63,895 nucleotides of DNA from Eggerthellaceae bacterium (lineage in GTDB: Bacteria; Actinomycetota; Coriobacteriia; Coriobacteriales; Eggerthellaceae): NCBI GenBank assembly GCA_022792415.1, contig JAAWAY010000003.1, positions 1-63,895 of the forward strand. The letters are read 5' to 3'. The position numbers were made by a program, and so were the translations under genes. A model generated the notes under the pieces. It searched no databases. It had not been told where the DNA came from and was given only the letters and a program-made list of their open reading frames with translations. This document shows, in pieces, positions 43,663 to 55,566 of the stretch; within the stretch, counting starts at the first letter, position 1; each line of letters starts with the position of its first letter.

Positions 43663-44634
43663 ATGGATCAATCAACGATAGACACCATCCTGGTGGCCAT
43701 GCAGCAGGTGCTCAGCGCGCTGCAGCTCAAGAAGCTGAAATCGGTGCTGACGGATACGCTGGCGACACAGGCTGCACAGCCCGGAGAAAACGAGAGCAGA
43801 GAGCTTCTCGTAGCCTTTCTCAATGCAAAAGAGCTGGAAGGCTGCACGGAACGAACGCTCAAATACTACGAGACAACACTCGCGCACTTCGTCAATGCCG
43901 TGGATATGCCCCTCACGCAGGTGGGCACCGAGACCCTGCGCTCTTATCTCATGAGCTACCAGGAAGAGCACGGCGTCGGCAAGGTCACGGCCGACAACAT
44001 TCGACGCATCCTATCCAGTTTCTTCTCATGGCTCGAGGATGAGGACTATATCGTGAAGAGCCCTGCCCGCAAGATACGCCACATCAAGGCGCCAGTACGG
44101 GTGAAGGGAACCATAAGCGACGAGGATATGGAACGCCTACGTGACGGGTGCGAGAACGTCCGTGACCTCGCGATTATCGACCTTTTGGCGTCGACCGGCA
44201 TGCGCGTTGGCGAGCTCGTTAGGCTCGATCGGACAAGCGTGGATCTGGCTGAGCGGGAGTGCATCGTTCTAGGCAAGGGCAACAAGGAGCGCAAGGCCTA
44301 CTTCGACGCCCGCGCAAAGCTTCACCTCGAGGAATACCTGGACGGCCGACAGGACAATAACCCAGCTCTGTTCGTAGGCCTCGCGAGCTCGCACGAACGG
44401 CTAACCGTTGGGGCCGTGGAGAACCGCTTGCGCTCGCTCGGGCGCAAGCTCGAGCTTCCCCGCATCCACCCGCACAAGTTCCGCCGGACCATGGCCACCA
44501 ACGCCATAAACCGGGGTATGCCGATAGAGCAGGTGCAGAAGCTGTTGGGCCACGTTAAAATAGACACCACAATGGAATACGCGTTGGTTAGTCAAAGCAA
44601 CGTCAAGGCCTCCCACAGAAAGTATTTAGGATGA
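43663..44634 (+). CDS. Tyrosine recombinase (probable hsdS invertase)
   Basis: 323 aa. N-terminal SAM-like core-binding domain (about 45-135) and a catalytic domain with the full set: Arg in STGMRVGEL, Lys in the beta hairpin GKGNKERKAYF, HPHKFRR (H-x-x-R), LLGHVKIDTTMEYA (His and the Tyr nucleophile). It has the size of XerC/D-like invertases. It lies between the hsdS cassettes and is 16 bases from the DUF262 gene on the same strand. CAAGGAGGG precedes ATG 43663. It should catalyse exchange at the four NGYL sites. Confidence 0.9.
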   Translation: MDQSTIDTILVAMQQVLSALQLKKLKSVLTDTLATQAAQPGENESRELLVAFLNAKELEGCTERTLKYYETTLAHFVNAVDMPLTQVGTETLRSYLMSYQEEHGVGKVTADNIRRILSSFFSWLEDEDYIVKSPARKIRHIKAPVRVKGTISDEDMERLRDGCENVRDLAIIDLLASTGMRVGELVRLDRTSVDLAERECIVLGKGNKERKAYFDARAKLHLEEYLDGRQDNNPALFVGLASSHERLTVGAVENRLRSLGRKLELPRIHPHKFRRTMATNAINRGMPIEQVQKLLGHVKIDTTMEYALVSQSNVKASHRKYLG

Positions 44635-44650
44635 CAGGTAGGTCCCCGGA

Positions 44651-46720
44651 ATGCAGGTAAACAAGAACAACGTCACGCAGTTTATGACGGCGACCAACAT
44701 GTGCTTTATGGTCCCCGTCTATCAGCGCAACTACGACTGGGGCGAGGACAACTGCAAGCAGCTCTGGGTCGACCTTCGCTACCTCGCGTTTGACGAGACC
44801 ACGAAGACCCATTTCCTCGGCACTATCTGCTCTAAAACCGCCAACAGCCGCGAGAAGTCGATCATTGACGGCCAACAGAGGCTTACCACCCTCTCCCTGC
44901 TCATCAAGGCCATGCACGACCGCGTGGATAACGAGGACTTCAAGCGCAATCTCGACGAGCGTTTCCTGCGCAACGCCGACTTTGGCGTGTCTCCCGGCCA
45001 CGTCGTGAAGCTCCACCTCAACCGCCGCGACGACGCCATCTATAACAAGCTCCTCGCGAGGAAGACCTTTGAGGGCTCAAACGGACTCACGGCAGACGAA
45101 GCATCCTCAAGCGTCTACTTGAACTACCTCTACTTCTACGAGCGCATGAGCGAGCTCACGGACGAGCAGATGCTCGCCGTGCGCGACGCCCTCGACCGCA
45201 TGGTCATTGTCGACCTCGACGTGGAATCCGAGAACCCACAGGAAATCTTCGAAAGCTTGAACTCGACAGGACTCGATCTCACCGACGTTGATCTCCTCCG
45301 TAACTATCTGCTCATGAGCCTCGACCACGAGACTCAAACACGGCTCTACGAGGACTACTGGTTTCGCATCGAACAGAACGTCGGTCCCGCCAATATGGTC
45401 CGATTCTTCGTAGACTACCTCATCTACGTGAAGCGTTCCGACGCCATCACACTGCGTGGTCGCAGGGCGCACATCAACGAGCGCAACCTCTACGTAGCCT
45501 TCAAAGACTACTACGGCGGCCTCTCGGAAGAGGGGGGCAAGTACCTTGCCTCTAGAGAGGCCACCGAGCAGGTGCTCAAGAGCATGTACGCCTGCTCTGA
45601 AGTTTACAGGCGACTTGTGTTCCCCGAAGACGCCGACATGAACGCCATGGGAGCAATGGACCGGACCATCTTCTCGACCGTCTATCTCAACCAGGCGGCC
45701 GGCTCTCGCCCCGTGTTGCTTTACGTCATGGACGGCTACCTGAACCGAGGTCTCACGCAGGACGATGCCCTCGCCATGCTCGAGGCGTGTCTCTCGTTCG
45801 TCGTGCGCTCGCGTGTGGTAGGCACATCGGGCATCAATGGGCAGTTTGCGGGCAACATGCTGCAGCGTCTTCCCGAGGCGGATGTCCCTGATTGCTGTGC
45901 CGCCTTCTGGCGGGCTATCACCTCAGGTAAGGGCAAGTACGCCTTTCCCACGGACGATGAGTTCAGGGAGGCTCTGCTGAGTCGCAACATCTTCGAGGTG
46001 CTGCGTTCGAAGGGTACGAAGTACTTGCTCTACGCCCTTGAACAGGGGGCCAAGTCAGCCAAAGGACTACCCGGGTGGGATAACGCGTTCATCTCAATCG
46101 AGCACATCATGCCCCAAACCCTCTCGCCTGAGTGGGAGGACTACCTCGGCGAGGACGTGGAGTATCACGAAGACTATCTGAATAAGCTCGGTAATCTCGC
46201 ACTCACGAGCAATAATTCTGAAATGTCGAATCGTCCATTCTCGGCCGCGAAGGCGACCGATAAGCGCGGATGGTATGCCGAATCCAGCTTTTACTATACG
46301 CGCAGGGTAGCCGACTTAGACAACTGGTCATGCGAGCGCATTCGTGAGCGCGGAGAACATCTTGCAGACAGGTGTCTCGAAACCTGGACGCTGCCCGCCA
46401 AATACCAGCCGGAACCGGAGGCTGAGCGCAAGGGAAAGCGCCGTCCGCCGTTCAGGTTCTCAATGATCGGGCTTACCGAAGGCGACGAGGTGGTTTTGGC
46501 CAAGGATCCGAGTAAGGTCGCCGTCGTGGCGGACGAGTGGCACGTGACCTATGAGGGCAAGAACTACTCTCTCACGCGACTCGCGCAAAACCTGCTCGGC
46601 AAGGAGCACGGCATTGCTGGGCCCTGGCATTTTGCCTACAATGGCAAGCTCTTGGGCGAACTGCGCAACGAGGCTGAGTCCAGCCGGTACCAGAGCGATC
46701 AACAGGAGAATGACGACTGA
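44651..46720 (+). CDS. DUF262/HNH/RAMA modification-dependent nuclease (GmrSD-like)
   Basis: 689 aa. The N-terminal ParB-like DUF262 has the signature VPVYQRNYDWGEDNCKQLW and IDGQQRLTTLSLL. An HNH/DUF1524 nuclease follows: IEHIMPQTLSPEW and NLALTSNNSEMSNRPF near residues 478-530. The C-terminal part (about 600-670; VAVVADEWHVTYEGKNYSL, GPWHFAYNGKLLGELR) matches a RAMA domain, proposed to recognise methylated adenine. The probable role is restriction of DNA with foreign modification. Its TGA overlaps the ATG of the plus-strand half hsdS. Confidence 0.87.
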   Translation: MQVNKNNVTQFMTATNMCFMVPVYQRNYDWGEDNCKQLWVDLRYLAFDETTKTHFLGTICSKTANSREKSIIDGQQRLTTLSLLIKAMHDRVDNEDFKRNLDERFLRNADFGVSPGHVVKLHLNRRDDAIYNKLLARKTFEGSNGLTADEASSSVYLNYLYFYERMSELTDEQMLAVRDALDRMVIVDLDVESENPQEIFESLNSTGLDLTDVDLLRNYLLMSLDHETQTRLYEDYWFRIEQNVGPANMVRFFVDYLIYVKRSDAITLRGRRAHINERNLYVAFKDYYGGLSEEGGKYLASREATEQVLKSMYACSEVYRRLVFPEDADMNAMGAMDRTIFSTVYLNQAAGSRPVLLYVMDGYLNRGLTQDDALAMLEACLSFVVRSRVVGTSGINGQFAGNMLQRLPEADVPDCCAAFWRAITSGKGKYAFPTDDEFREALLSRNIFEVLRSKGTKYLLYALEQGAKSAKGLPGWDNAFISIEHIMPQTLSPEWEDYLGEDVEYHEDYLNKLGNLALTSNNSEMSNRPFSAAKATDKRGWYAESSFYYTRRVADLDNWSCERIRERGEHLADRCLETWTLPAKYQPEPEAERKGKRRPPFRFSMIGLTEGDEVVLAKDPSKVAVVADEWHVTYEGKNYSLTRLAQNLLGKEHGIAGPWHFAYNGKLLGELRNEAESSRYQSDQQENDD

Positions 46721-47286
46721 TGCAACTCGGTGACCTTTGCTCGTTCTCACGCGGAGCCAGCACGCCCCGTGCCCGCATGCACAACGAAGGCGACTATCTT
46801 TACATCCACTATGGAGATCTCTACAAAGGCTTCGATATTTCCATAGACGTGGAGGCTCCGCAGAAGCCAATTCCTTACATTTTGAAGTCCGAGAAGATCC
46901 GCGATTCACAATGGCTCAAGAATCAGGACATCGTTTATGTGCTCACCTCTGAGACCATAAACGACCTCGGACACGCTTTTCTCTTCAATAATCCAAAGGA
47001 CCTTCCAGCTGTAGCCGGAACCGAGACAACCATCATGCGTGTCGAACGCAGAGACGTCCTTCTCCCTGCCTATCTGAACTACATGATGCAGACGGCCCAC
47101 TTTAAGGCGTTGCTGCGACAGTACGTCAAAGGCATGAAGGTGTTTCGCGTGCACCCCGATGACCTCGCGAAAATTGAAGTCGATTTGCCTGATCTCGAAA
47201 CACAAAAGAGAATTGTCGCTTTCGTTGATGTAATCCGCAAACAGGAGCTTCTGCTCAATCGAACAAATGGCTATTTAGCTGCGTAG
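46720..47286 (+). CDS. hsdS: Half-size HsdS (N-terminal target-recognition domain), plus strand
   Basis: 188 aa with one TRD (LGDLCSFSRGASTPRARM to VHPDDLAKIEVDLPDLETQ) and the linker helix ending RKQELLLNRTNGYLAA. It stops in site C, exactly where a full HsdS continues as NGYLEELLLEKY. Inversion of 47263-47948 would join it in frame to the second TRD now read by the minus-strand gene. It starts inside the stop of the DUF262 gene (TGATG). Its last 32 bases overlap the 3' end of the full hsdS on the other strand. Confidence 0.85.
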   Translation: MQLGDLCSFSRGASTPRARMHNEGDYLYIHYGDLYKGFDISIDVEAPQKPIPYILKSEKIRDSQWLKNQDIVYVLTSETINDLGHAFLFNNPKDLPAVAGTETTIMRVERRDVLLPAYLNYMMQTAHFKALLRQYVKGMKVFRVHPDDLAKIEVDLPDLETQKRIVAFVDVIRKQELLLNRTNGYLAA

Positions 47287-48421
47287 GCGATTCGATGCTG
47301 GAGAGGTCGATTTCGCCAGACAGGAGCTTAGGGAGCAATGTGTCTCGTAGAACCGCGAGATACCTGTTCTCCCGCTCAAGGGCATGTTGTTGAGCAAGAA
47401 GCGGATTTGCCCAAGCTGAAAACTTGAGACAAGCCTCTTCAGTTGGGATATTTAATGTGATCCCTTTCATGGTCGAGCTAGAAACTTCAGGGAAAGTTGT
47501 GCCTGATCCAGCGCCAGCAATACGGTCTTTATTCATGGTTAAGAAACAATACACGAATGCGGTGCCCACTTCGGCTTTAGGAATAACGGATTTAAAGCCT
47601 TGATTGGTTGCGAGGGGCCTCTGTGCGATAGCGATATAACCAATAGGAGCACGGGAGCTGAACAGTATGCTTCCGGCTGGCAAGAGTTTGGTGCTGCAAG
47701 AATCGAATCCTAGTTGGGTTATATCATCTGCACCATGAGAAACGAACTTATCAGTTGTGTTTGATAAATCTCGTGGCGTTATCCATCCAATTCCTTCTTG
47801 GGTATAGAATTCAGGCCTTTTCTTGGATGGGGTTGCCCCTCCCGCCACTTCACCAATATCCGCAATCGTTCCGGTGCCGCTGGTTGCGCTGGTTTCACTG
47901 AAAATCTCAGTGTACTTTTCGAGCAACAGTTCCTCTAAATAGCCATTTATCTGAGCGTTAAGAGCAATCTTATATCGAATAGGATTAAGAATTTCGGCTA
48001 TCATGAATTGCTCTTTCGATGACGCGTCACGTATTGCGAACTTCATAATGGCGTCCTTATCGCCACGCGGCATCTTTGTACCCTTGGACGTCCTTGTTAC
48101 ATAGTCGAAGAATGAGTCATCGGAAAGAAGCCAATATAGGTAATCAGAACTGCAATTCTCGGGACTGAGAACCAAGACATCAGGAGAGCAAGCTCCGTCT
48201 TGTGTTGCCTGCCATATTTTTTTGAAATATGGACGAATGTTTGATATCAATGCATCGCCTTTGCGATAAAGGTGAACCTTGCCTGATGGCGGGATGCTTT
48301 CGGCTTTCCTTACGCCGGCTTTGTTTGGGAGCATTGATTCTGTTGAGACAAATGTTTCCAAGTCTACGTTCTTTGCATCAACAGACTCATTTCTGAATGA
48401 GCAGACACTTCCTAGTCTCAC
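47255..48421 (-). CDS. hsdS: Full-length HsdS specificity subunit, type I R-M
   Basis: 388 aa with two target-recognition domains: residues about 1-150 (LGSVCSFRNESVDAKNVDL...) and about 180-340 (GTIADIGEVAGGATPSKK, GWITPRDLSNTTDKFV, SGTTFPEVSSSTMKGI). A central linker (QINGYLEELLLEKYTEIF) and the end RYLAVLRDTLLPKLLSGEIDLSSIE are the conserved HsdS helices. It recognises a bipartite DNA site and directs HsdM and HsdR. GTG 48421 overlaps the stop of a recombinase remnant (GTGA). It is the currently complete allele of the switch, downstream of hsdM on the same strand. Confidence 0.9.
   Translation of the reverse strand: MRLGSVCSFRNESVDAKNVDLETFVSTESMLPNKAGVRKAESIPPSGKVHLYRKGDALISNIRPYFKKIWQATQDGACSPDVLVLSPENCSSDYLYWLLSDDSFFDYVTRTSKGTKMPRGDKDAIMKFAIRDASSKEQFMIAEILNPIRYKIALNAQINGYLEELLLEKYTEIFSETSATSGTGTIADIGEVAGGATPSKKRPEFYTQEGIGWITPRDLSNTTDKFVSHGADDITQLGFDSCSTKLLPAGSILFSSRAPIGYIAIAQRPLATNQGFKSVIPKAEVGTAFVYCFLTMNKDRIAGAGSGTTFPEVSSSTMKGITLNIPTEEACLKFSAWANPLLAQQHALERENRYLAVLRDTLLPKLLSGEIDLSSIESPTQLNSHLFD
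47263..47296 (+). repeat. hsdS recombination site C
   Basis: The same 34-base block as site A (42260-42293). Plus strand: end of the half hsdS (NGYLAA stop). Minus strand: end of the full hsdS (SPTQLNSHL). The double-coding explains why the block is conserved at base level. Confidence 0.85.
47935..47948 (-). repeat. hsdS recombination site D
   Basis: CTAAATAGCCATTT, inverted to the core of sites A and C, at the central NGYL codons of the full hsdS. C and D bound a 0.7-kb TRD-coding segment. Confidence 0.8.
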
Positions 48422-48605
48422 TTTATATACCTTCTACGAGAACCATTAACGTTTTGGTTGACCAATGCGTAATGTATCGCTGCTTTTATTTTCGTATAGC
48501 CAAGAAGTTCTTGAATCTGCTTAATCGGCATTCCTCTATCAATAACACAGACTGCGGGTGTTTGGCGCAGATTGTAAGGGTGGGTATCGTAACTTGTTTC
48601 GCTGG
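48420..48605 (-). pseudogene. C-terminal remnant of a second tyrosine recombinase
   Basis: A minus-strand frame ending at stop 48420 reads HPYNLRQTPAVCVIDRG, then MPIKQIQELLGYTKIKAAIHYALV and NQNVNGSRRRYIK, in parallel with HPHKFRR..., MPIEQVQKLLGHVKIDTTMEYALV and SHRKYLG of the intact recombinase at 43663. It retains the HxxxR region and the Tyr but the upstream domains are gone and the LLGH His is changed to Tyr. Its TGA overlaps the GTG start of hsdS. The stretch 48606-48667 up to hsdM shows nothing else. Confidence 0.7.
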
Positions 48606-48667
48606 AGGGATTGTGCTCACGCAGGTAATGACGGCGCTAGACACATGATGGATAAATGGACAGACGT

Positions 48668-50173
48668 CTATACCCCATACCCAATTGCCTCCAAGTTCTT
48701 CTTGATCTGTTCTTGCAACCGATTGGATTCCTCGAAGCATTTTGAAAGCTCACATGTCAGGCGCGCCATCTTCTCCTCGAAGGGCTCGCCGTCGTCCTCC
48801 TCTGGTTTGATGCCGACGTATCTGCCTGGCGTGAGAACGAAGCCCTGTTTCTCGATTTCCTCGAGTGTCGCCGCCTTACAGAATCCGGGCTGGTCTTCCA
48901 GCTCGCCATTACGGAACGCCTCGAAAGCGTCTGCTATCTTCGCAATGTCATCATCGGTCAGCTCACGCAGCCTACGGGAAACCATGGCTCCCATCTCGCG
49001 AGCGTCAACGAAGAGTGTCTCGCCAGGCTGCTTCTTGTCCTTGTTGACGATCCAGAGGCAGACAGGAATCGGCGTACTGTAGAAGAGCTTGTCCGGCATG
49101 GCAATAATGCCTTCCACCAGATCGGCCTCGACAATCTCCCGACGGATTTCTCCCTCCCCGCTCGATTGGGACGATAGAGATCCATTGGCAAGAACCATAC
49201 CCATGCGGCCATGTGAGTTCAAGTGCCAGATCATGTGCTGCATCCAGGCGAAGTTGGCATTTCCCTCCGGGGGAATGCCGTACTTCCATCTCTTGTCATC
49301 TTGCAGCTTGTCGCCGCCCCAGTCGTTCATGTTGAACGGCGGGTTAGCGAGGATGTAATCGAACTTCTCGTTCTCGTGCCTGTCGTCGAAGAACGTGTCC
49401 GCGTACGTACTGAGATCGGCCTCTATGTGGCGGATGCCGAGGTTCATCTTGGCGAGCTTCCAAGTATTGGGGTTACTCTCCTGGCCAAACACGGTGATGT
49501 TGTCACGGATGTTTCCTCCGTGCCTCTCGACGAAGGCCCCTGACTGCACGAACATGCCGCCGCTTCCACAGCATGGGTCGTATACGCGCCCCTTGAAGGG
49601 TTGGATTATCTCAACGAGGGTTCGGACGATGCAGGAGGGAGTGTAGAATTCCCCGGCGTTCTTGCCCTCGAGCGATGCGAATTGAGAGAGACAATACTCG
49701 TAAGCGCGTCCGAGCAAGTCTTTTCCCTCGGCGTGCTCGGTCATGTCAATGTTTGTAAAGAGGTCGACCACCTCGCCTAGCCTGCGCTTGTCAAGCTCGG
49801 GACGAGCGAAGTTCTTAGGCAACACATCCTCCAGAGCCTCGTTCTCGCGCTCGATAGCTCGCATAGCCGCATCAATGGCGAGGCCGATCTCCGGAGTGTG
49901 CGCCGAACCGGAGACCTTCTCCCAGCGTGCTTCCTCGGGAACATAGAAGACGTTTTCCTCAACGTAGAAGTCGCGATCTTCCTCGAAACCCTCGCCTTCG
50001 TCGACAAGCTCCTGATAACGCTCGTTAAAGCTGTCGGAGAGATACTTGAGGAAGATTAGGCCAAGCACAACGTTCTTATAGTCGGCCGCGTCCAGATTTC
50101 CGCGCAGCACGTCTGCGGCGCTCCAAATGCGCTCCTCGAATCCCACGTCAGCGGTATTTCTCTTTTTTACCAT
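48668..50173 (-). CDS. hsdM: HsdM N6-adenine methyltransferase, type I R-M
   Basis: 501 aa. N-terminal HsdM helical domain (ERIWSAADVLRGNLDAADYKNVVLGLIFLKYLSD), SAM-binding motif I DPCCGSGGMF, and catalytic motif IV NPPFNMNDWGG for adenine N6 methylation. The C-terminal coiled helix (MARLTCELSKCFEESNRLQEQI) contacts HsdS. It lies 15 bases after hsdR, in one operon. Full length with no damaged motif. Confidence 0.95.
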   Translation of the reverse strand: MVKKRNTADVGFEERIWSAADVLRGNLDAADYKNVVLGLIFLKYLSDSFNERYQELVDEGEGFEEDRDFYVEENVFYVPEEARWEKVSGSAHTPEIGLAIDAAMRAIERENEALEDVLPKNFARPELDKRRLGEVVDLFTNIDMTEHAEGKDLLGRAYEYCLSQFASLEGKNAGEFYTPSCIVRTLVEIIQPFKGRVYDPCCGSGGMFVQSGAFVERHGGNIRDNITVFGQESNPNTWKLAKMNLGIRHIEADLSTYADTFFDDRHENEKFDYILANPPFNMNDWGGDKLQDDKRWKYGIPPEGNANFAWMQHMIWHLNSHGRMGMVLANGSLSSQSSGEGEIRREIVEADLVEGIIAMPDKLFYSTPIPVCLWIVNKDKKQPGETLFVDAREMGAMVSRRLRELTDDDIAKIADAFEAFRNGELEDQPGFCKAATLEEIEKQGFVLTPGRYVGIKPEEDDGEPFEEKMARLTCELSKCFEESNRLQEQIKKNLEAIGYGV

Positions 50174-50188
50174 CCGTTCCGATCCTTC

Positions 50189-53284
<3,096 letters not shown>

Positions 53285-53844
53285 CGTCGCATTTCCTGTC
53301 GACTCGCATTCACTGCTGTCCTATCGCATGATTGCGTATGCTGATTATCCCAAACGGAAAATGTCCGCCCTGTACCACAGAGCGGACACTCGGCCATCAC
53401 CTATGTATTCTGCAGACAGTTTTCCCAGTTCATCATTATACTTGATAAGACGTTGCCTGACATGCACTTCAAAGTCCAGCGAGTAGAGTGCCTAATATCC
53501 GGCTTAACGAGTACTTCTTCAGCCGGGGATCGAGGATTTGGCTTATGCGATCTCGGCCGAGTGCTTCTGCCCGCTATCCAGCGTCTCTGGGCCTCCCCGC
53601 TCGGATAATCAAACTGCCTGGCAGCAGGCCTAGCACAACCGAAAGCATCGTGGGTCTTCGACGCCAGGCCCTTTTCTTCGAGGCATACGCACAGTCCTAC
53701 CATCTTCAGAATTTCCGCCGCGCCCAAAAAACAAGGACGAATACTGTGCAATTGGTCACACATTAGAACGTCTAACAAGTTACTCTCTGCGCGAATGCAT
53801 GCTTCGCCGTCTAAAACACAGATATCCAAGTAACGGGGTGTTTT
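53285..53844. other. 560-bp region upstream of hsdR, with possible operator stem and transposase remnant
   Basis: Contains the inverted pair TGTCCGC (53362-53368) and GCGGACA (53382-53388) and a minus-strand -10-like GATAAT. A minus-strand frame around 53600-53700 (KGLASKTHDAFG, FDYPSGEAQRRW) is faintly like an IS3-type orfA helix-turn-helix but has no clear start or continuation; it may be an insertion-sequence scar. Confidence 0.35.
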
Positions 53845-55290
53845 CTATGGCCTAACAGCATACTGTTTTCGAGACCGATAAATACTATTCCACCGATATC
53901 TAGAATCTTTAAAACATGCAACAATATCAGCGATATCTTGTCCAAGATTCATGGCGATGGCACCGTATGTTAGAAGCTGAACCGCCTCCATATGACAATA
54001 CAGCTCCTTATTCGACAGGCTCTCACCTTTAATCAAAGACCTTCTGTGCGTGTAAGCATTTCGGTGAACCCTATGGTCATTTAGAAACCGCTCCGTATCA
54101 GGTGTTACGTAAATAGCAAAATCGCCGAGTCTTCCCACCAAGTCCTCCGCTAAACGACTTGCAGGCTTCCATTTCGCATGCTTCAGCTTATAGCACGCCC
54201 AGTGTTTTATGCGCGAGCTAAGTTCAGACTCCTTAATTGCCCTCAGTCGGTCTTCAAGCTTCTCGTCGCTTATTTCACACTCGTCAACTCGCGAACGTGA
54301 AGCCGCCTCAAATGCCTGAGCCGAAGCAAGGAACAGCATGTCTAAAGGCATGCTCCATTTGGTCATAAGTGACGTCAATAGAGCTGCACTGTTTCGCAAA
54401 TAGTCGTCAAATTCGAGCCAACTCTGAATCATGCTGCCGATCTTTTCGCTAATCCTTGAATATGTAAAGGGCATTGATTGGAGCTGCAACGAAGTAGGAA
54501 CGCCTGGTGCCCCAACGAAAGGTGCATAGTAATCGGCTTTGATCCCATCAATAGTTTCAATACTCAATGCTTTAATTGGGTATTTAAATCCCATGCAAAA
54601 CGCTAGAAAGCCTACGATACGATGCGCCCACGTTTCCATCGCATAATTAAATTCGAATCCATCCCCTTTAAACGATATTGTCATTTCGCAGTCGGTTTCA
54701 AAATAAAAGGAGAGGGTGGGGATGGGGCCGCCTTTGCGTATGCTGAGTAAATTGATATCTATTTTGATGTTATCGCTCTCAAATAAAGTAATCGGATCGG
54801 CATCTTCCGCATCATAGCTGAATGAAATATTTGAAGAGCGATTCTCATTGTATCTCACTGAGATTTTAAAAGGGATTGTTCCTAGCCACTCTCGTAAACC
54901 AGGCACCCTAATCTTCATTGACCGCACGACTGGGTTGGGAATCAATGCCTCTCGAGAAACAAAAAGCGACATCCCTCGCAATGTCTGACGCTCCATTCCG
55001 GGACACGACATTCCTGGACCCGGCGTCGATACGTCTCTTAGTAAGTAATAGTCCCCTCTTTGAGAAAATCCGTAAACCTGATCTACCTGAAGTCCCTCCG
55101 CTGTATGGGATTGCACATATCCGCCACCTTCTATGGGAATTTTCGGCCAATCAAGCAAAACCCCTGCGGGTATCTCAAGTTCAAGAGGCTGGTCCCCCTC
55201 AAAAGTCAGAATCCCTAATGTTTCATTTGGGTCTTCAGTTACATCGGAACTAAGCGACCAAATTGCAGCAGCAAATTCTCTTTTATCCAT
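53845..55290 (-). CDS. ApeA-like HEPN anti-phage protein
   Basis: 481 aa, in visibly AT-richer DNA. The N-terminal half is beta-rich (ETLGILTFEGDQPLELEIPAG, then ISVRYNENRSSNISFSYD), like the ApeA N-terminal domain; the C-terminal half is helical and carries HRNAYTHRR (about residue 420), which contains the Rx4H (RNAYTH) active-site motif of HEPN ribonucleases. ApeA proteins abort phage infection by cutting RNA. Sequence identity to known ApeA cannot be measured here. It stands alone on the minus strand between hsdR and guaA. A weak AGAAG precedes the ATG. Confidence 0.7.
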   Translation of the reverse strand: MDKREFAAAIWSLSSDVTEDPNETLGILTFEGDQPLELEIPAGVLLDWPKIPIEGGGYVQSHTAEGLQVDQVYGFSQRGDYYLLRDVSTPGPGMSCPGMERQTLRGMSLFVSREALIPNPVVRSMKIRVPGLREWLGTIPFKISVRYNENRSSNISFSYDAEDADPITLFESDNIKIDINLLSIRKGGPIPTLSFYFETDCEMTISFKGDGFEFNYAMETWAHRIVGFLAFCMGFKYPIKALSIETIDGIKADYYAPFVGAPGVPTSLQLQSMPFTYSRISEKIGSMIQSWLEFDDYLRNSAALLTSLMTKWSMPLDMLFLASAQAFEAASRSRVDECEISDEKLEDRLRAIKESELSSRIKHWACYKLKHAKWKPASRLAEDLVGRLGDFAIYVTPDTERFLNDHRVHRNAYTHRRSLIKGESLSNKELYCHMEAVQLLTYGAIAMNLGQDIADIVACFKDSRYRWNSIYRSRKQYAVRP

Positions 55291-55566
55291 ATTATCTTCT
55301 TAAATTAGCTCAAATGCAGGACGACTAAGCTCATGCTTAGCCTATTACTCATTGACTCTTGCAATCCCGTCTAAGTAGAACGTTTCTCTTACAGAATAGC
55401 AAAATCCCTGTCCGGCAATTTATACATGCACTCATCCAGTAAAGGAGGCGGTTTGCGCCATCCAACAATTCCCCAGTGGCTTACAGACTCCGTTCCGATT
55501 CGTGGGCTTGACAGGACTGCATGCGCCGGACTATGACAATCAAACATATGGAGAACATATGTTAGT

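Noticed and set aside
53401-53829. Minus-strand frame of 142 codons as a gene
   Set aside because: Only a faint IS3-like patch, no ribosome site, unusual composition; kept only as a possible scar.
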